A stretch of 36,879 bases of DNA from Anaerolineaceae bacterium. GTDB lineage: Bacteria > Chloroflexota > Anaerolineae > Anaerolineales > Villigracilaceae. Each line of letters begins with the position of its first letter. Within the stretch, counting starts at the first letter, position 1. Position numbers and translations under genes: made by a program. A model generated the notes under the pieces. That model saw only the letters and a program-made list of their open reading frames with translations. It did not search any database and was not told the origin of the DNA. This document shows, piece by piece, positions 1 to 8,892 of the stretch. The DNA is taken from positions 1 to 36,879 of the forward strand of contig VFKQ01000270.1 of the NCBI GenBank assembly GCA_009885445.1. The letters run 5' to 3'.

Positions 1-2
1 AG

Positions 3-85
3 TGGGCGGTGAAGGATTCGAACCTCCGAAGTCTTATGACAACTGATTTACAGTCAGTCCCCTTTGGCCACTTGGGTAACCGCCC
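3..85 (-). tRNA. tRNA-Tyr (GTA)
   Basis: Read on the minus strand, the 5' GGGCGGT pairs with the 3' ACCGCCC to make a 7-bp acceptor stem. The anticodon loop reads CTGTAAATC, giving anticodon GTA. The T-loop GTTCGAATC is present, and a long variable arm makes it class II, as expected for bacterial tRNA-Tyr. CCA is not encoded: the discriminator A is followed by CT. It lies downstream of tRNA-Thr on the same strand, so the two are probably co-transcribed. Confidence 0.96.
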
Positions 86-155
86 GGGATATTTATTGCC
101 GTTGCCGGCTTCGTGCTCGGGAACACTTCGCCCCAAGAGCCAACCGTCAACGTAG

Positions 156-227
156 AGCCGACGATGAGAATCGAACTCATAACCGCCCGCTTACAAGGCG
201 GGTGCTCTACCGTTGAGCTACGCCGGC
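156..227 (-). tRNA. tRNA-Thr (TGT)
   Basis: On the minus strand the acceptor arms GCCGGCG and CGTCGGC pair with one G-T wobble. The D-arm GTAGCTCAACGGTAGAGC, the anticodon loop CTTGTAA (anticodon TGT) and the T-loop GTTCGATTC are all present. The length is 72 nt without encoded CCA. The 70 nt between this tRNA and tRNA-Tyr hold nothing I recognise. Confidence 0.96.
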
Positions 228-249
228 AAGCCGATTTTTAGGCTGGGAG

Positions 250-278
250 ATTATACCAAAGGCCTATTTCAGTAGCAA
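250..278 (-). promoter_or_regulatory. sigma70-type promoter of the tRNA-Thr/tRNA-Tyr unit
   Basis: On the minus strand a perfect TATAAT (250-255) lies 17 nt downstream of TTGCTA (273-278). It is about 22 nt upstream of the tRNA-Thr 5' end. This is the only promoter-like site in the 141 nt between tRNA-Thr and the response regulator gene, which otherwise hold nothing recognisable. Confidence 0.7.
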
Positions 279-368
279 GTGTTTTTATGGGCAAAATAAG
301 ACGAAATTCCAAAATGACCCTTGGTATCATAGAGCATTGCGCGGAGGACGGACCCACTCGCATCTATT

Positions 369-1172
369 CTACTCGGGGACCAGCCTGTACCCACTGCCAC
401 GCACATTGATGAGGTATTTTGGATTCTGGGGATCGGGTTCAATCGCTTGGCGGATATGATAAACATGCCATTTGACGATCTCCTGCGCCTCGTGCGCTTC
501 CACTTGGTATCCCTGAGCTTCCTTTGCCATCGTCTTATAATCAACCAAGTTCGGAGAATGTTTTGCGAGCACTACAAGATAATCAAAGGCTGTTGGAGAT
601 ATTCCCACAGAATGATTATTAACCGCGATGTTTCGCGTGAGCAAATCCAAAACCAAGTGGCCCAGCTTTATATATCGATCACTTGTAGCTACTGACCGGG
701 TCGCAAAATTTATATTGACCGATTCTTTTGGTACAAGGTTTCTCAACTCCCCCTGCAAAGAATCAATCTGCTTGATGATTTCCCGTTTCCTATGTTCAAT
801 GTTTTGTTCAGCAAAAACGGAATTTGCGCGGTCAACCAGAACATTGGGAAGCAGGGGCTTAATTAAATAATCATGGGCTCCGCCACGAAGCGCCTCAAGA
901 GCTGAATTCAAATCCGGCTGAGCCGTAAAGAGAATCACGGGTAATTCAGGGTATCGCGTATGGATTAATTTTAGCATCTCCAAACCGGTCATATCGGGCA
1001 TGCGAATATCCATATAAACAAGATGGAATTCAAATTGCTCCAGAAGGTCGAGGCCATCTTTGGCGTCCGCCGCCGCACTTACTTCAAAACCGGCGTGTTG
1101 CAAAATGCGCGAAAGTGTTTCACGCAAATGCAATTCATCGTCCACAAGTAAAATTCGCTTTAGGGAACTCAC
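369..1172 (-). CDS. OmpR/PhoB-family response regulator
   Basis: This is the DNA-binding partner of the sensor kinase encoded just upstream. Residues 5-120 are a receiver domain with the acidic pair D11-D12, phospho-acceptor D55 (in YMDIRMPDM), T83 and K105. After a helical linker, residues about 170-267 form a winged-helix trans_reg_C domain ending in RGSGYRLVPE, typical of the OmpR class. Its start ATG overlaps the kinase stop by 4 nt, so the pair is translationally coupled. The about 45-residue linker is longer than in most OmpR regulators. Target genes cannot be told from the sequence. Confidence 0.93.
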   Translation of the reverse strand: MSSLKRILLVDDELHLRETLSRILQHAGFEVSAAADAKDGLDLLEQFEFHLVYMDIRMPDMTGLEMLKLIHTRYPELPVILFTAQPDLNSALEALRGGAHDYLIKPLLPNVLVDRANSVFAEQNIEHRKREIIKQIDSLQGELRNLVPKESVNINFATRSVATSDRYIKLGHLVLDLLTRNIAVNNHSVGISPTAFDYLVVLAKHSPNLVDYKTMAKEAQGYQVEAHEAQEIVKWHVYHIRQAIEPDPQNPKYLINVRGSGYRLVPE

Positions 1173-3775
1173 AAGCCTTCTCCATCACTTGCAGGTAACC
1201 AGATCTTGAAACACGCTCCTGAATCTGGATTATTGATAGCCTCAATCCGCCCTTTATGTCGCATAACGATATCGTAAGTTATGGTCAGGCCCAAGCCAGT
1301 TCCCCTTTCCTTGTTCGTAACAAAAGGATCGAATATATCTGGAAGCATAAGCGGATCAATGCCAATACCCGTATCTAAAACCATCAGCAAAATTTCGCTA
1401 TTAGAAGCCTCAGTGACAACTGTCAGGCAGCCTCCATCAGGCATGGCTTCAACTCCGTTCATCAACAAATTTAACACAACTTGATGAATCTGGTCGGCCA
1501 CTGCCGCTACGGCGGGCAGACCGGGATCGGGGTGAAATTCGAATGCAATTGAGTTTTGTCGAAGGTGAGTTGCCACCAGCGCATAGACTTCTTCAATAAC
1601 ATTGTTGATCTGCACCAGCCGAAAATCCTCCGCGCGTGTTGGGCTGTATGAGGCGCGCAAGCGCCGAATCATTGCCGCCATGCGATCAGTCTCTGAAAGA
1701 ATGATCTGTAGGTCCTGAGTATCCTGCGAGGATATCCTATCGTTCTCCTTCAATAAGTACAGGGCATTTTGAATGGCCTGAAGCGGGTTATTCAGCTCGT
1801 GCGAAACAGAAGCAAGCAACCGTCCCACCAGAGCCAAGCGCTCACTTTGAATCAACTGAAAGCGCATCGCCTGCTCTTGTTTTAGGGAAGCCTGTAGATC
1901 GGAATAGAGTTGGGCTTTTTGCAATGCTACCGCCAATTGCTCTGCTACTGTATTTACCATCTTTAGATCACGCTCAGCAAGTCTGCCCGGAAGGGCTTGT
2001 TGAACATCAATTACACCCATTACGCGGTCATCTACCAAAATCGGTACGGCAAGTTCCGAGTGTGTATCCGGTAATAGTTGGTCCCGTACAAAAAAAATAA
2101 CTTCTTCAACGCTATTGGTAAAGAATGGCTTGCCCGTCTCTAGAACATGGCCAACGATACCCGCCCCTGCGGACACGAGTCTCACTGGCCGCTTTGTTTC
2201 TGCATCCACCAATGGGCTTTCCACTCGAATGATGATTGATCCGCTGTCAGGGTCTATTGTCAGTATCTGCACATGGTAATACTGCAGGCTTTTATATAAC
2301 AGGTTGACCACATCTCTCATTAATTCATCGGTGTTCAGCGATACGGCCAATCCTCTTGAAATTTCATAAAGAGCGCTTGCTTCTTTCAAACCCTGTTGCG
2401 TTGTTTCTAATAAATTGGCGTTTTCAATCGCGATGGCCGCCTGCGTACCGAGTGAAATGAAAAGTTGTTGTTCATCCGATGTGAAGGAATGGGGTAGGCG
2501 GCTTTGAATGCTGATGGTGCCCAGGCGCTCGGAACTACTTTGAATGGGGGAGACCATCAGCGAACGATAATGTGGTTTGCCTGCCTGGCGCAGAAAACGT
2601 GGATCAGTATCAATATCGCCAATATTCACGAGCACCCCCTCTATAATGACCTGACCCGCGACGCCCTCCCCAAGGCGCATCTTCATCGGACCTCGATCTG
2701 GGGTATCAAAGCCCGCGACCGCACGAGGAATCAACGCTTCCTCTTCTTTATCCAATAAATGGATGACAGCCTGCCCTGTGCCAGGGATAAGGTCCCGCGC
2801 AGAATCCACGATTAATTGCAAGACGTGGTCAAGACCCACCCGTTCAGATTCACTCAACGCAAGTCCGATCTGCGCCAGAGCATTGCTCTCTCGCAGGCGG
2901 CGTTGGATCTCAGCATCCTTACGCGCGTTCAACAAGGCCAGGGCCACCTGAATCCCAATCTGGTCGGCGCGATGCAGGTCATCCTGCTTAAATTCCTGGC
3001 GCTCAGTAAATACGATTAACACTACACCAATCTTATTTTCACGGGCGACCAAAGGCATAGCCAACAACGAACCAGTCGTGAATTGCGCGCGGATGTTTGT
3101 GTTCAAGTATGGTGATTTATTCGCATCCTCAATCCCAATTGAATGACCTCCCTCGAATAAGGCCTCAACCAAATTTTCTTCCCCAGGATTCCGCAGTATG
3201 GCGGTGTAATCTGGGCGCGAATCATCCAGTGGATTCTTCCACGCAAGCTGGTCTAAAGTGGTATCCACCATCATGATCTGGCAATCGTCAGCCTTAAAGA
3301 TGGCAGTGATTTTCATTCTTAGATCATGCAAGGCGGGATCAAAAACCTGCATTGACATAAGCCCGCCAACAATCTCATTCAGGCTGACTAGGAATTGCTC
3401 TCGCGCATGCAAGGCATATGCTGTTTGCTCATGCTCGCGTGCCCGTTTGCGCACTAAATTAACAATGACCACCATGACGCACAGCATAAGCGGACGCGGA
3501 ATCAGGCCAAAATAGATTAAGCTGTTCAGATCGAATTTTTCAACAATAACGAAAAAAGCGATATTGAAAGAAACACCCAGCAAGGCCGCAACCAAACCAA
3601 CGGTCAGACCAAAATACCAGGTTATTACACCCACAGGCAAAGCCACCAATACAGTAACAGCCGGGCCGAAAAGAATCTCAAGGCGTGGAAAGATAGCCAA
3701 ATAAGCCAGAGTCAAGACCAGCGAAAGCCTCTTCCCTGTCAGCCACGCGCCGAAATTCCAGCCGAATAGTTCCAT
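1169..3775 (-). CDS. membrane sensor histidine kinase with GAF domains
   Basis: Residues about 12-112 contain four or five hydrophobic segments with very short loops, so sensing is probably intramembrane or cytosolic. Three GAF-like domains follow at about 140-285, 300-455 and 475-625. A coiled coil leads to the HisKA dimerisation helix with phospho-acceptor H659 in SHELNNPLQ, and then the HATPase with N box (NLLMNGVEAM), G1 (DTGIGI), F (FDPFVTNK) and G2 (GTGLGL). It phosphorylates the OmpR-type regulator encoded next. Its start lies 24 nt after the rny stop behind AGAAGG, so it may be read from the recX-rny transcript. The ligand is unknown. Confidence 0.93.
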   Translation of the reverse strand: MELFGWNFGAWLTGKRLSLVLTLAYLAIFPRLEILFGPAVTVLVALPVGVITWYFGLTVGLVAALLGVSFNIAFFVIVEKFDLNSLIYFGLIPRPLMLCVMVVIVNLVRKRAREHEQTAYALHAREQFLVSLNEIVGGLMSMQVFDPALHDLRMKITAIFKADDCQIMMVDTTLDQLAWKNPLDDSRPDYTAILRNPGEENLVEALFEGGHSIGIEDANKSPYLNTNIRAQFTTGSLLAMPLVARENKIGVVLIVFTERQEFKQDDLHRADQIGIQVALALLNARKDAEIQRRLRESNALAQIGLALSESERVGLDHVLQLIVDSARDLIPGTGQAVIHLLDKEEEALIPRAVAGFDTPDRGPMKMRLGEGVAGQVIIEGVLVNIGDIDTDPRFLRQAGKPHYRSLMVSPIQSSSERLGTISIQSRLPHSFTSDEQQLFISLGTQAAIAIENANLLETTQQGLKEASALYEISRGLAVSLNTDELMRDVVNLLYKSLQYYHVQILTIDPDSGSIIIRVESPLVDAETKRPVRLVSAGAGIVGHVLETGKPFFTNSVEEVIFFVRDQLLPDTHSELAVPILVDDRVMGVIDVQQALPGRLAERDLKMVNTVAEQLAVALQKAQLYSDLQASLKQEQAMRFQLIQSERLALVGRLLASVSHELNNPLQAIQNALYLLKENDRISSQDTQDLQIILSETDRMAAMIRRLRASYSPTRAEDFRLVQINNVIEEVYALVATHLRQNSIAFEFHPDPGLPAVAAVADQIHQVVLNLLMNGVEAMPDGGCLTVVTEASNSEILLMVLDTGIGIDPLMLPDIFDPFVTNKERGTGLGLTITYDIVMRHKGRIEAINNPDSGACFKIWLPASDGEGL

Positions 3776-3799
3776 ATTGCCAGACCTTCTGAAGTTAAC

Positions 3800-5326
3800 C
3801 TACTTGGCAAAATCCACAGACCGGGTCTCACGTATCACCGTGACCTTGATTTGACCCGGATACTGCATGGTCTCTTCGATTTTCTTAGCCACGTCCCGCG
3901 CCAGCCGCGCAGACTCGAGATCGTCAATGTCCTCGGGGCGCACGATGATGCGTACTTCGCGTCCTGCCTGAATAGCAAAACTCTGCTGGACGCCCTTAAA
4001 GGAATTCGCCAAATCTTCCAAATTCTTGATGCGCTTGATATAGGCTTCCAGATCTTCGCGGCGCGCACCCGGGCGCGCACCCGAGATGGCATCAGCCGCC
4101 TCGGTAATGACCGCTTCCACAGTTTCCTGCTCCGCCTCATGGTGATGCGACGCCACCGCGTTGACCACTTTGGGATTCACGCCATAACGCTTGCAATACT
4201 CCGCGCCGAGCAAAGCGTGTGTGCCATCCTGATTGTGATCCATCGCCTTGCCAATGTCATGCAAGAAACCGCCCTGTTTGGCCAGGTCCACGTCCGCGCC
4301 AAGTTCGGCGGCGAGGATGCCCGCCAGCTTCGAGACTTCCACCGCATGCGCCAACTGGTTCTGCCCATACGAAGTGCGGAATTTCAAACGCCCGATCATG
4401 CGCAAAATTTCCGGGTGCAGACCCGCCACGTTCGCGTCGAAGGCGGCTTGCTCGCCGGCTTCATTAATAATTTTATCTACAGCCTTGGTTTCATCTTCAA
4501 TGATCTTCTCAATGTGCGCCGGGTGAATGCGACCATCCACCGTCAGGCGCACGAGCGCGCGGCGCGCAATTTCGCGGCGCACAGAGTCGAAGCACGAAAT
4601 CGTCACAGACTCAGGCGTGTCGTCCACGATCACATCCACGCCGGCGGCCTGCTCAAAGGCCTTAATGTTACGTCCATTGCGGCCCACGATGCGGCCCTTC
4701 ATTTCCTCGTTCGGCAGGGTCACGCGCGAACTGGTCACTTCCGCCACATGCTCAGAAGCCACGCGTTGAATGGCGTCTGCGATTAACTTGCGCGCGCGCT
4801 TCTCCCCCTCCTCGCGGGCCTCCGCTTCGATCTGGCGATAAATGCGCGCCATATCTGCGCGCGCTTCTTTCTCAACAGCGGCAAACAATTCCTTGCGCGC
4901 CTCTTCTTGCGTAAGCGAAGAAACCTGCTCCAACTTCACCATCTGCTCTTCAACCAACTTTTCAACATCGCTGGCGCGCTTATCCATCGTAGATTGGCGC
5001 TTATTCAAAACCTGCTCGCGTTGCTCGAGTTTGTCGGCGCGTCCCTCCAGCTCAGAGCGGCGCTTGTCGAGTCGTTCCGCTTCACGGCTATTCTCGGCGC
5101 GGCGCTCTTTCACATCCTGCTCCGAGCTTAGAATCAATTTCTGAGCATTCTCGCGCGCAGTGGCCTCGATCAAACGGGCCTGCTCATTCGCGCCCTTCAA
5201 TATGTTGACGGTGCGCGCCTGCTGATCACGCTGGGCGCGCTCCACCTGCGCGCGGTGAATAAAATAACCAGCGGCCAGGCCAACCAGAAGTGCTACTACT
5301 GCAATAACAAATGCTAAGGCATTCAT
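3800..5326 (-). CDS. rny: ribonuclease Y
   Basis: This is a membrane-anchored endoribonuclease that starts mRNA decay. Residues 2-24 are a single N-terminal transmembrane helix. Residues about 30-195 form a long charged coiled coil. A KH RNA-binding domain follows (GRIVGRNGRNIKAFE, about 205-270), then an HD phosphohydrolase domain with HAVEVSKLAG and the metal-binding HDIGKA motif, and the conserved C-terminal tail ending in TVIRETRSVDFAK. The 508-residue length fits the family. The start ATG has a GAGGAG ribosome site and overlaps the recX stop by 4 nt. Confidence 0.97.
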   Translation of the reverse strand: MNALAFVIAVVALLVGLAAGYFIHRAQVERAQRDQQARTVNILKGANEQARLIEATARENAQKLILSSEQDVKERRAENSREAERLDKRRSELEGRADKLEQREQVLNKRQSTMDKRASDVEKLVEEQMVKLEQVSSLTQEEARKELFAAVEKEARADMARIYRQIEAEAREEGEKRARKLIADAIQRVASEHVAEVTSSRVTLPNEEMKGRIVGRNGRNIKAFEQAAGVDVIVDDTPESVTISCFDSVRREIARRALVRLTVDGRIHPAHIEKIIEDETKAVDKIINEAGEQAAFDANVAGLHPEILRMIGRLKFRTSYGQNQLAHAVEVSKLAGILAAELGADVDLAKQGGFLHDIGKAMDHNQDGTHALLGAEYCKRYGVNPKVVNAVASHHHEAEQETVEAVITEAADAISGARPGARREDLEAYIKRIKNLEDLANSFKGVQQSFAIQAGREVRIIVRPEDIDDLESARLARDVAKKIEETMQYPGQIKVTVIRETRSVDFAK

Positions 5327-5976
5327 GTCTGCTCCTCAAAATTTTCGTTGTCTAAGCTCCCGCCGTGTTCAGACCAAAGTCGCTTCACGGTCGGGGAAAT
5401 AATCTCGTAAGAAAATCCGCGGCGGGCCAGAAAGCCCGAAAGTTTTTCGCGGAACGTGACCCACTCCAGCCCGCTCAAACGGCGGACTTGTTTCTGCGCC
5501 GCCAAATAAGCCAGCGACTCTTCATCCAGCGCCTCGGTCGCCGCGCGGATGGCGGATTCAGCCACCCCTTTGCGCTTCAGCTCGACGGTCAGCGCCCGTC
5601 GGCTACGCGGACGAAACTCGGAACGATTCGCCACCCAAGCCTGCGCGAACTCTTCATCGTTAACCAATTTTTCTTCGCGCAGTCGCTGAATAATTTCATC
5701 CAGCACTTCGGCGGGGAATTCATGTTTCGCAAGGTTCTTGCGAATCTCAGCCTCGGAGCGCGCCCGAAAACTCAAGAAGAGCATTGCCTGCTGATAGGCT
5801 TTTTCAAGCGCCTCGTCGAAGAGCAACTTCTCTACTTTTTGCTCGTCCACGCGCTGACCCACTTTGAGCCACGCGGCGGTGATCTTGGCCAGCCCGAAGG
5901 CAAACTCGTCGTCGAGATAAATGTTCACTCGCCGCGGGTTGTTTTTTTGCACTTCAATGGCGGTGACGGTTTTCAT
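5323..5976 (-). CDS. recX: regulatory protein RecX
   Basis: RecX binds RecA filaments and modulates recombination and the SOS response. The 217 residues contain the three-helix RecX repeats, including ALEKAYQQAMLFLSFRARSE and the signature LNDEEFA-like stretch VNDEEFAQAWVANR. A basic N-terminal extension (about 50 residues) resembles that of Gram-positive-type RecX. The ribosome site GGGGGAG sits at the edge of a palindromic repeat just upstream. The gene is first in an operon with rny. recA is not in this window. Confidence 0.9.
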   Translation of the reverse strand: MKTVTAIEVQKNNPRRVNIYLDDEFAFGLAKITAAWLKVGQRVDEQKVEKLLFDEALEKAYQQAMLFLSFRARSEAEIRKNLAKHEFPAEVLDEIIQRLREEKLVNDEEFAQAWVANRSEFRPRSRRALTVELKRKGVAESAIRAATEALDEESLAYLAAQKQVRRLSGLEWVTFREKLSGFLARRGFSYEIISPTVKRLWSEHGGSLDNENFEEQT

Positions 5977-5982
5977 TATTCT

Positions 5983-6020
5983 CCCCCTCTCCTGTAATCG
6001 GGAGAGGGCTGGGGTGAGGG
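5983..6020. repeat. short palindromic intergenic repeat
   Basis: CCCTCTCC (5985-5992) and GGAGAGGG (6001-6008) form a perfect 8-bp stem around an 8-nt loop, followed by GCTGGGGTGAGGG. The wording is familiar as a dispersed intergenic repeat in many bacterial genomes. Here it abuts recX and supplies its purine-rich ribosome site. Confidence 0.6.
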
Positions 6021-6023
6021 TTT

Positions 6024-6067
6024 AAAAACACACAGCCGAGGTCCGCCAGTGACAGGCCTCGGCTGTG
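6024..6067 (-). terminator. Rho-independent terminator upstream of recX
   Basis: On the minus strand a perfect 11-bp stem (CACAGCCGAGG at 6031-6041 pairing with CCTCGGCTGTG at 6057-6067) with a 15-nt loop is followed by TG and five T residues (6028-6024). It lies 48 nt upstream of recX and points towards it, so it must end a transcript that starts further right rather than one from a protein gene. Confidence 0.75.
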
Positions 6068-6305
6068 CAAAATGCTTGGGTTGGGTACGCCCGCTCCAAG
6101 TCCGGCCTGAGGCGGGGCTTGGGGGAGGAAAACTTACGTTAAACCGGATGACTCATCCAAAGAATAAATCGCGATACAAAGTCCTGTCACAGCGGTCATT
6201 GTTTCCATTGCCCAAAGTTGGGGGCAATTCGTACTCAAATAGTCAAGTAAAGTTTGCAAGCCGGGCCGCGTGTGCGGCGGAGTTTTCAAGGGGGTGTTAC
6301 AGATT
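6024..6305 (-). ncRNA. candidate small RNA or attenuated 5' leader upstream of recX
   Basis: A TATAAT (6311-6316, minus strand) is followed about 280 nt later by the terminator at 6024-6067. The interval holds further hairpins: TTGCCC/GGGCAA near 6212-6231, and an 8-bp stem built from CCAAGTCC and GGGGCTTGG near 6098-6124. CAGGCC in that stem can pair with GGCCTG of the terminator arm, so an antiterminator fold is possible. No convincing ORF fills the region; the longest one is a 108-codon frame without family features. I do not recognise it as 6S RNA, tmRNA, SRP RNA or RNase P RNA. Confidence 0.4.
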
Positions 6306-6310
6306 GGCAA

Positions 6311-6316
6311 ATTATA
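6311..6316 (-). promoter_or_regulatory. -10 box for the recX leader / small RNA
   Basis: A perfect TATAAT on the minus strand, with only a weak TTATGC as a possible -35 (6333-6338, 16-nt spacing). A transcript would begin near 6304. Confidence 0.45.
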
Positions 6317-6453
6317 CATTAAAAACCGGCCGGCATAACTTTTCGCCAGGGCGGGGGTAAGTATTCTCGACTGGGAAAAGGTGGATGGAAGTGACTTCCC
6401 AGCGCCATCAGGCTGGATGATAATGAAACGGCATGAAAAATTTTGGAGGCCGA

Positions 6454-8739
6454 ATGACAAAAATTACCAGGGAAGACGCGCTTGAATATCACCGCTTAAA
6501 AGGAAAGCCGGGCAAGATTGCGGTTGTGCCCACCAAACCCATGGACACGCAACGCGACTTGAGTTTGGCGTATTCGCCCGGCGTGGCCGAGCCGGTGCTA
6601 GAGATCGAAAAGAATCCCGCCGACGTGTATGAGTACACCTCAAAGGGAAATCTCGTCGGCGTCATCACCAATGGCACGGCCATTCTCGGTCTCGGTGACC
6701 GCGGCGCGCTGGCCGCCAAACCGGTGATGGAGGGCAAGGCGGTGCTGTTTAAGAAATTCGCGGATATCGACGTGTTCGACATTGAGATTAATTCGCGCGA
6801 CCCCGAGGAGATCGTGCGCGTCATCGCGGCCATCTCCCCCACTTTTGGCGGAATCAATCTCGAGGACTTTAAAGCCCCCGAATGTTTTTACATCGAGGAA
6901 GAACTTAAGCAGTTGCTGGATATTCCCGTCTTTCATGATGACCAACACGGCACGGCCATCATCTCGTCGGCGGGGCTGGCCAACGCACTGGAAGTGGTGG
7001 GCAAAGAGCACAGCCAGATTCGACTGGTGATTTCGGGCGCGGGCGCATCGGCCGTTTCGTGCGCGGAGCTGGCCATTTCGTGGGGTGTGAAGCGCGAAAA
7101 TATCATGATGGTCGACTCGAAGGGCGTGGTGCATTCGGGCCGCACAGACTTGAACAAATACAAACAACGTTTTGCGCTGGAAACAAAGGCGCGCACACTC
7201 GCCGATGCCATGCGCGACGCGGACGTGTTTTACGGACTCTCGGTGGCGAATGTGCTCACGCCCGAAATGGTGAAGACGATGGCCAAGAATCCGATTGTGT
7301 TTGCCATGGCCAACCCCGACCCCGAGATTCTGCCCGAGCTGGCCAAAGCGGCGCGCAAGGATTTGATCATTGCCACGGGGCGCTCTGATTATCCGAATCA
7401 AGTGAACAATGTGCTGGGCTTCCCGTTTATTTTTCGCGGCGCGTTGGATGTGCGCGCCCGCGCCATCAACGAGGAGATGAAGCTGGCCGCGTCGAAAGCG
7501 CTGGCCGCGCTGACGAAGGAGGACGTGCCCGATTCCGTTTTGCGCGCCTACGGCGTTGACAGCATGAAGTTTGGCCGCGACTATATCATCCCCACGCCGC
7601 TTGATCCGCGCGTGCTTTTATGGGAGGCGCCCGCCGTGGCTGAGGCCGCCATGCAGACCGGCGTGGCGCGCAAGACGATTGACATCGAAGAATATCGTCA
7701 GCAGTTGGCGTATCGGCAGGGCAAGGGCGAGCAGGTGCGACACTTCTTCCAAAACAAGGCCCGCTCAAGCGGCGGGACGAAGCGCGTCGTCTTTGCCGAG
7801 GGCCGCGAAGCGAAGATCATCCGCGCGGCGTATCAGGTGGCGGACGAGGGAATTGCAACGCCGATATTAATTGGCCAGCCCGATGCAATAGCAAAACAAA
7901 TCACAGACCTGGGTTTGGATTATGAGCCGCAAATAGTTGACCCGTCTAATTTTGCGCAAGCTGAAAAATACGCCTCCACTTTTTATGAATTGCGCCAGCG
8001 CAAAGGGCTGACGCGCCACGACGCGGCAATGAGGGTTCGTGAACCAAATGTACTCGGCCCGCTGATGGTTAAAATGGGCGACGCAGACGCGTTCATCTCG
8101 GGGCTGACCTACGACTATCCCGAGGTCCTCCGCCCGGCCCTGCAAGTGCATCACACGCAGACAGGCGCAGTGCGCGCGGCGGGCGTGTACATCATCATTG
8201 TGGAAGACCGCGTCTTCTTGTTCACGGATGCGACCGTCAACATTGACCCGAGCGCCGAAGACCTGGCCGAAATCGCCAGCCTCGCCGCAGACTTTGCCGT
8301 GCGCCTCGAGTTGACGCCGCGCGTGGCCTTCCTGTCGTTCTCCAACTTTGGTTCCACCCCTCACGCGCTGTCGGACAAAGTTCGCCGCGCAGTTGCTTTG
8401 ACCAAGCTACGCCGCCCCGACTTGCAAGTGGACGGCGAGATGCAAGCCGATACCGCCGTTGTGCCCGAGATTGTTGAAGAGCGTTATCCGTTCAGCGCGG
8501 TGAAAGATGCGAATGTGCTGGTCTTCCCTTCGCTTGAGTCAGCGAACATTGCTTATAAACTTTTGGCGCATTTAGGAAACGCAAAAGCCATTGGCCCGAT
8601 TTTGCTGGGCATGGGCGCGCCGATTCACGTTTTGCAAACCGGCGATGACGTGAATGCCATTGTGCAAATCGCCGCGGTCGCCGTGATGGACGCGATGGCG
8701 CGCGAGACCAAGATCGAAGCAAAGGCGAAGAAGAAGTGA
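6454..8739 (+). CDS. maeB: malic enzyme with C-terminal phosphotransacetylase-like domain (MaeB type)
   Basis: It decarboxylates malate to pyruvate with NAD(P) reduction. Residues about 15-160 are the malic enzyme N-terminal domain ([24 protein letters not shown]). The NAD-binding domain at about 160-400 carries SGAGASAV. Residues about 425-755 resemble phosphate acetyltransferase; in this family that part is usually regulatory rather than catalytic. The ATG at 6454 is chosen because GGAGG (6445-6449) precedes it; an in-frame ATG 21 nt upstream has no such site. The gene stands alone, divergent from recX and convergent with jag. I see no convincing promoter for it in the 100 nt upstream. Confidence 0.95.
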   Translation: MTKITREDALEYHRLKGKPGKIAVVPTKPMDTQRDLSLAYSPGVAEPVLEIEKNPADVYEYTSKGNLVGVITNGTAILGLGDRGALAAKPVMEGKAVLFKKFADIDVFDIEINSRDPEEIVRVIAAISPTFGGINLEDFKAPECFYIEEELKQLLDIPVFHDDQHGTAIISSAGLANALEVVGKEHSQIRLVISGAGASAVSCAELAISWGVKRENIMMVDSKGVVHSGRTDLNKYKQRFALETKARTLADAMRDADVFYGLSVANVLTPEMVKTMAKNPIVFAMANPDPEILPELAKAARKDLIIATGRSDYPNQVNNVLGFPFIFRGALDVRARAINEEMKLAASKALAALTKEDVPDSVLRAYGVDSMKFGRDYIIPTPLDPRVLLWEAPAVAEAAMQTGVARKTIDIEEYRQQLAYRQGKGEQVRHFFQNKARSSGGTKRVVFAEGREAKIIRAAYQVADEGIATPILIGQPDAIAKQITDLGLDYEPQIVDPSNFAQAEKYASTFYELRQRKGLTRHDAAMRVREPNVLGPLMVKMGDADAFISGLTYDYPEVLRPALQVHHTQTGAVRAAGVYIIIVEDRVFLFTDATVNIDPSAEDLAEIASLAADFAVRLELTPRVAFLSFSNFGSTPHALSDKVRRAVALTKLRRPDLQVDGEMQADTAVVPEIVEERYPFSAVKDANVLVFPSLESANIAYKLLAHLGNAKAIGPILLGMGAPIHVLQTGDDVNAIVQIAAVAVMDAMARETKIEAKAKKK

Positions 8740-8780
8740 GACGCGCTACCTGCTGAGTAATTCACCTTACGCAGATTCCC

Positions 8781-8865
8781 GTCATTGCGAGGGCCTACTC
8801 GCGCGAAGCAATCTCAAGGCAAATACAGGGGATTGCTTCGTCGGGAGTACCCTTCTCGCAATGAC
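8781..8865. repeat. 85-bp imperfect palindromic repeat
   Basis: GTCATTGCGAG at the left end pairs with CTCGCAATGAC at the right end, and the inner GCGAAGCAATC pairs with GATTGCTTCG. The arms differ in the middle. It lies between the convergent maeB and jag genes and has no T-tract, so it looks like a dispersed palindromic repeat that could block transcription from both sides. Confidence 0.75.
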
Positions 8866-8892
8866 AGATAGGGTAGAGAAATTTAATTCAAA

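Noticed and set aside
3851-4786. 311-codon open frame antisense to rny
   Set aside because: rny is unmistakable on the other strand; the antisense frame has no family pattern and is a product of codon bias.
6134-6460. 108-codon minus-strand frame upstream of recX
   Set aside because: It crosses the promoter-like TATAAT and the maeB start, has no ribosome site and no recognisable family; the structured RNA reading explains the region better.
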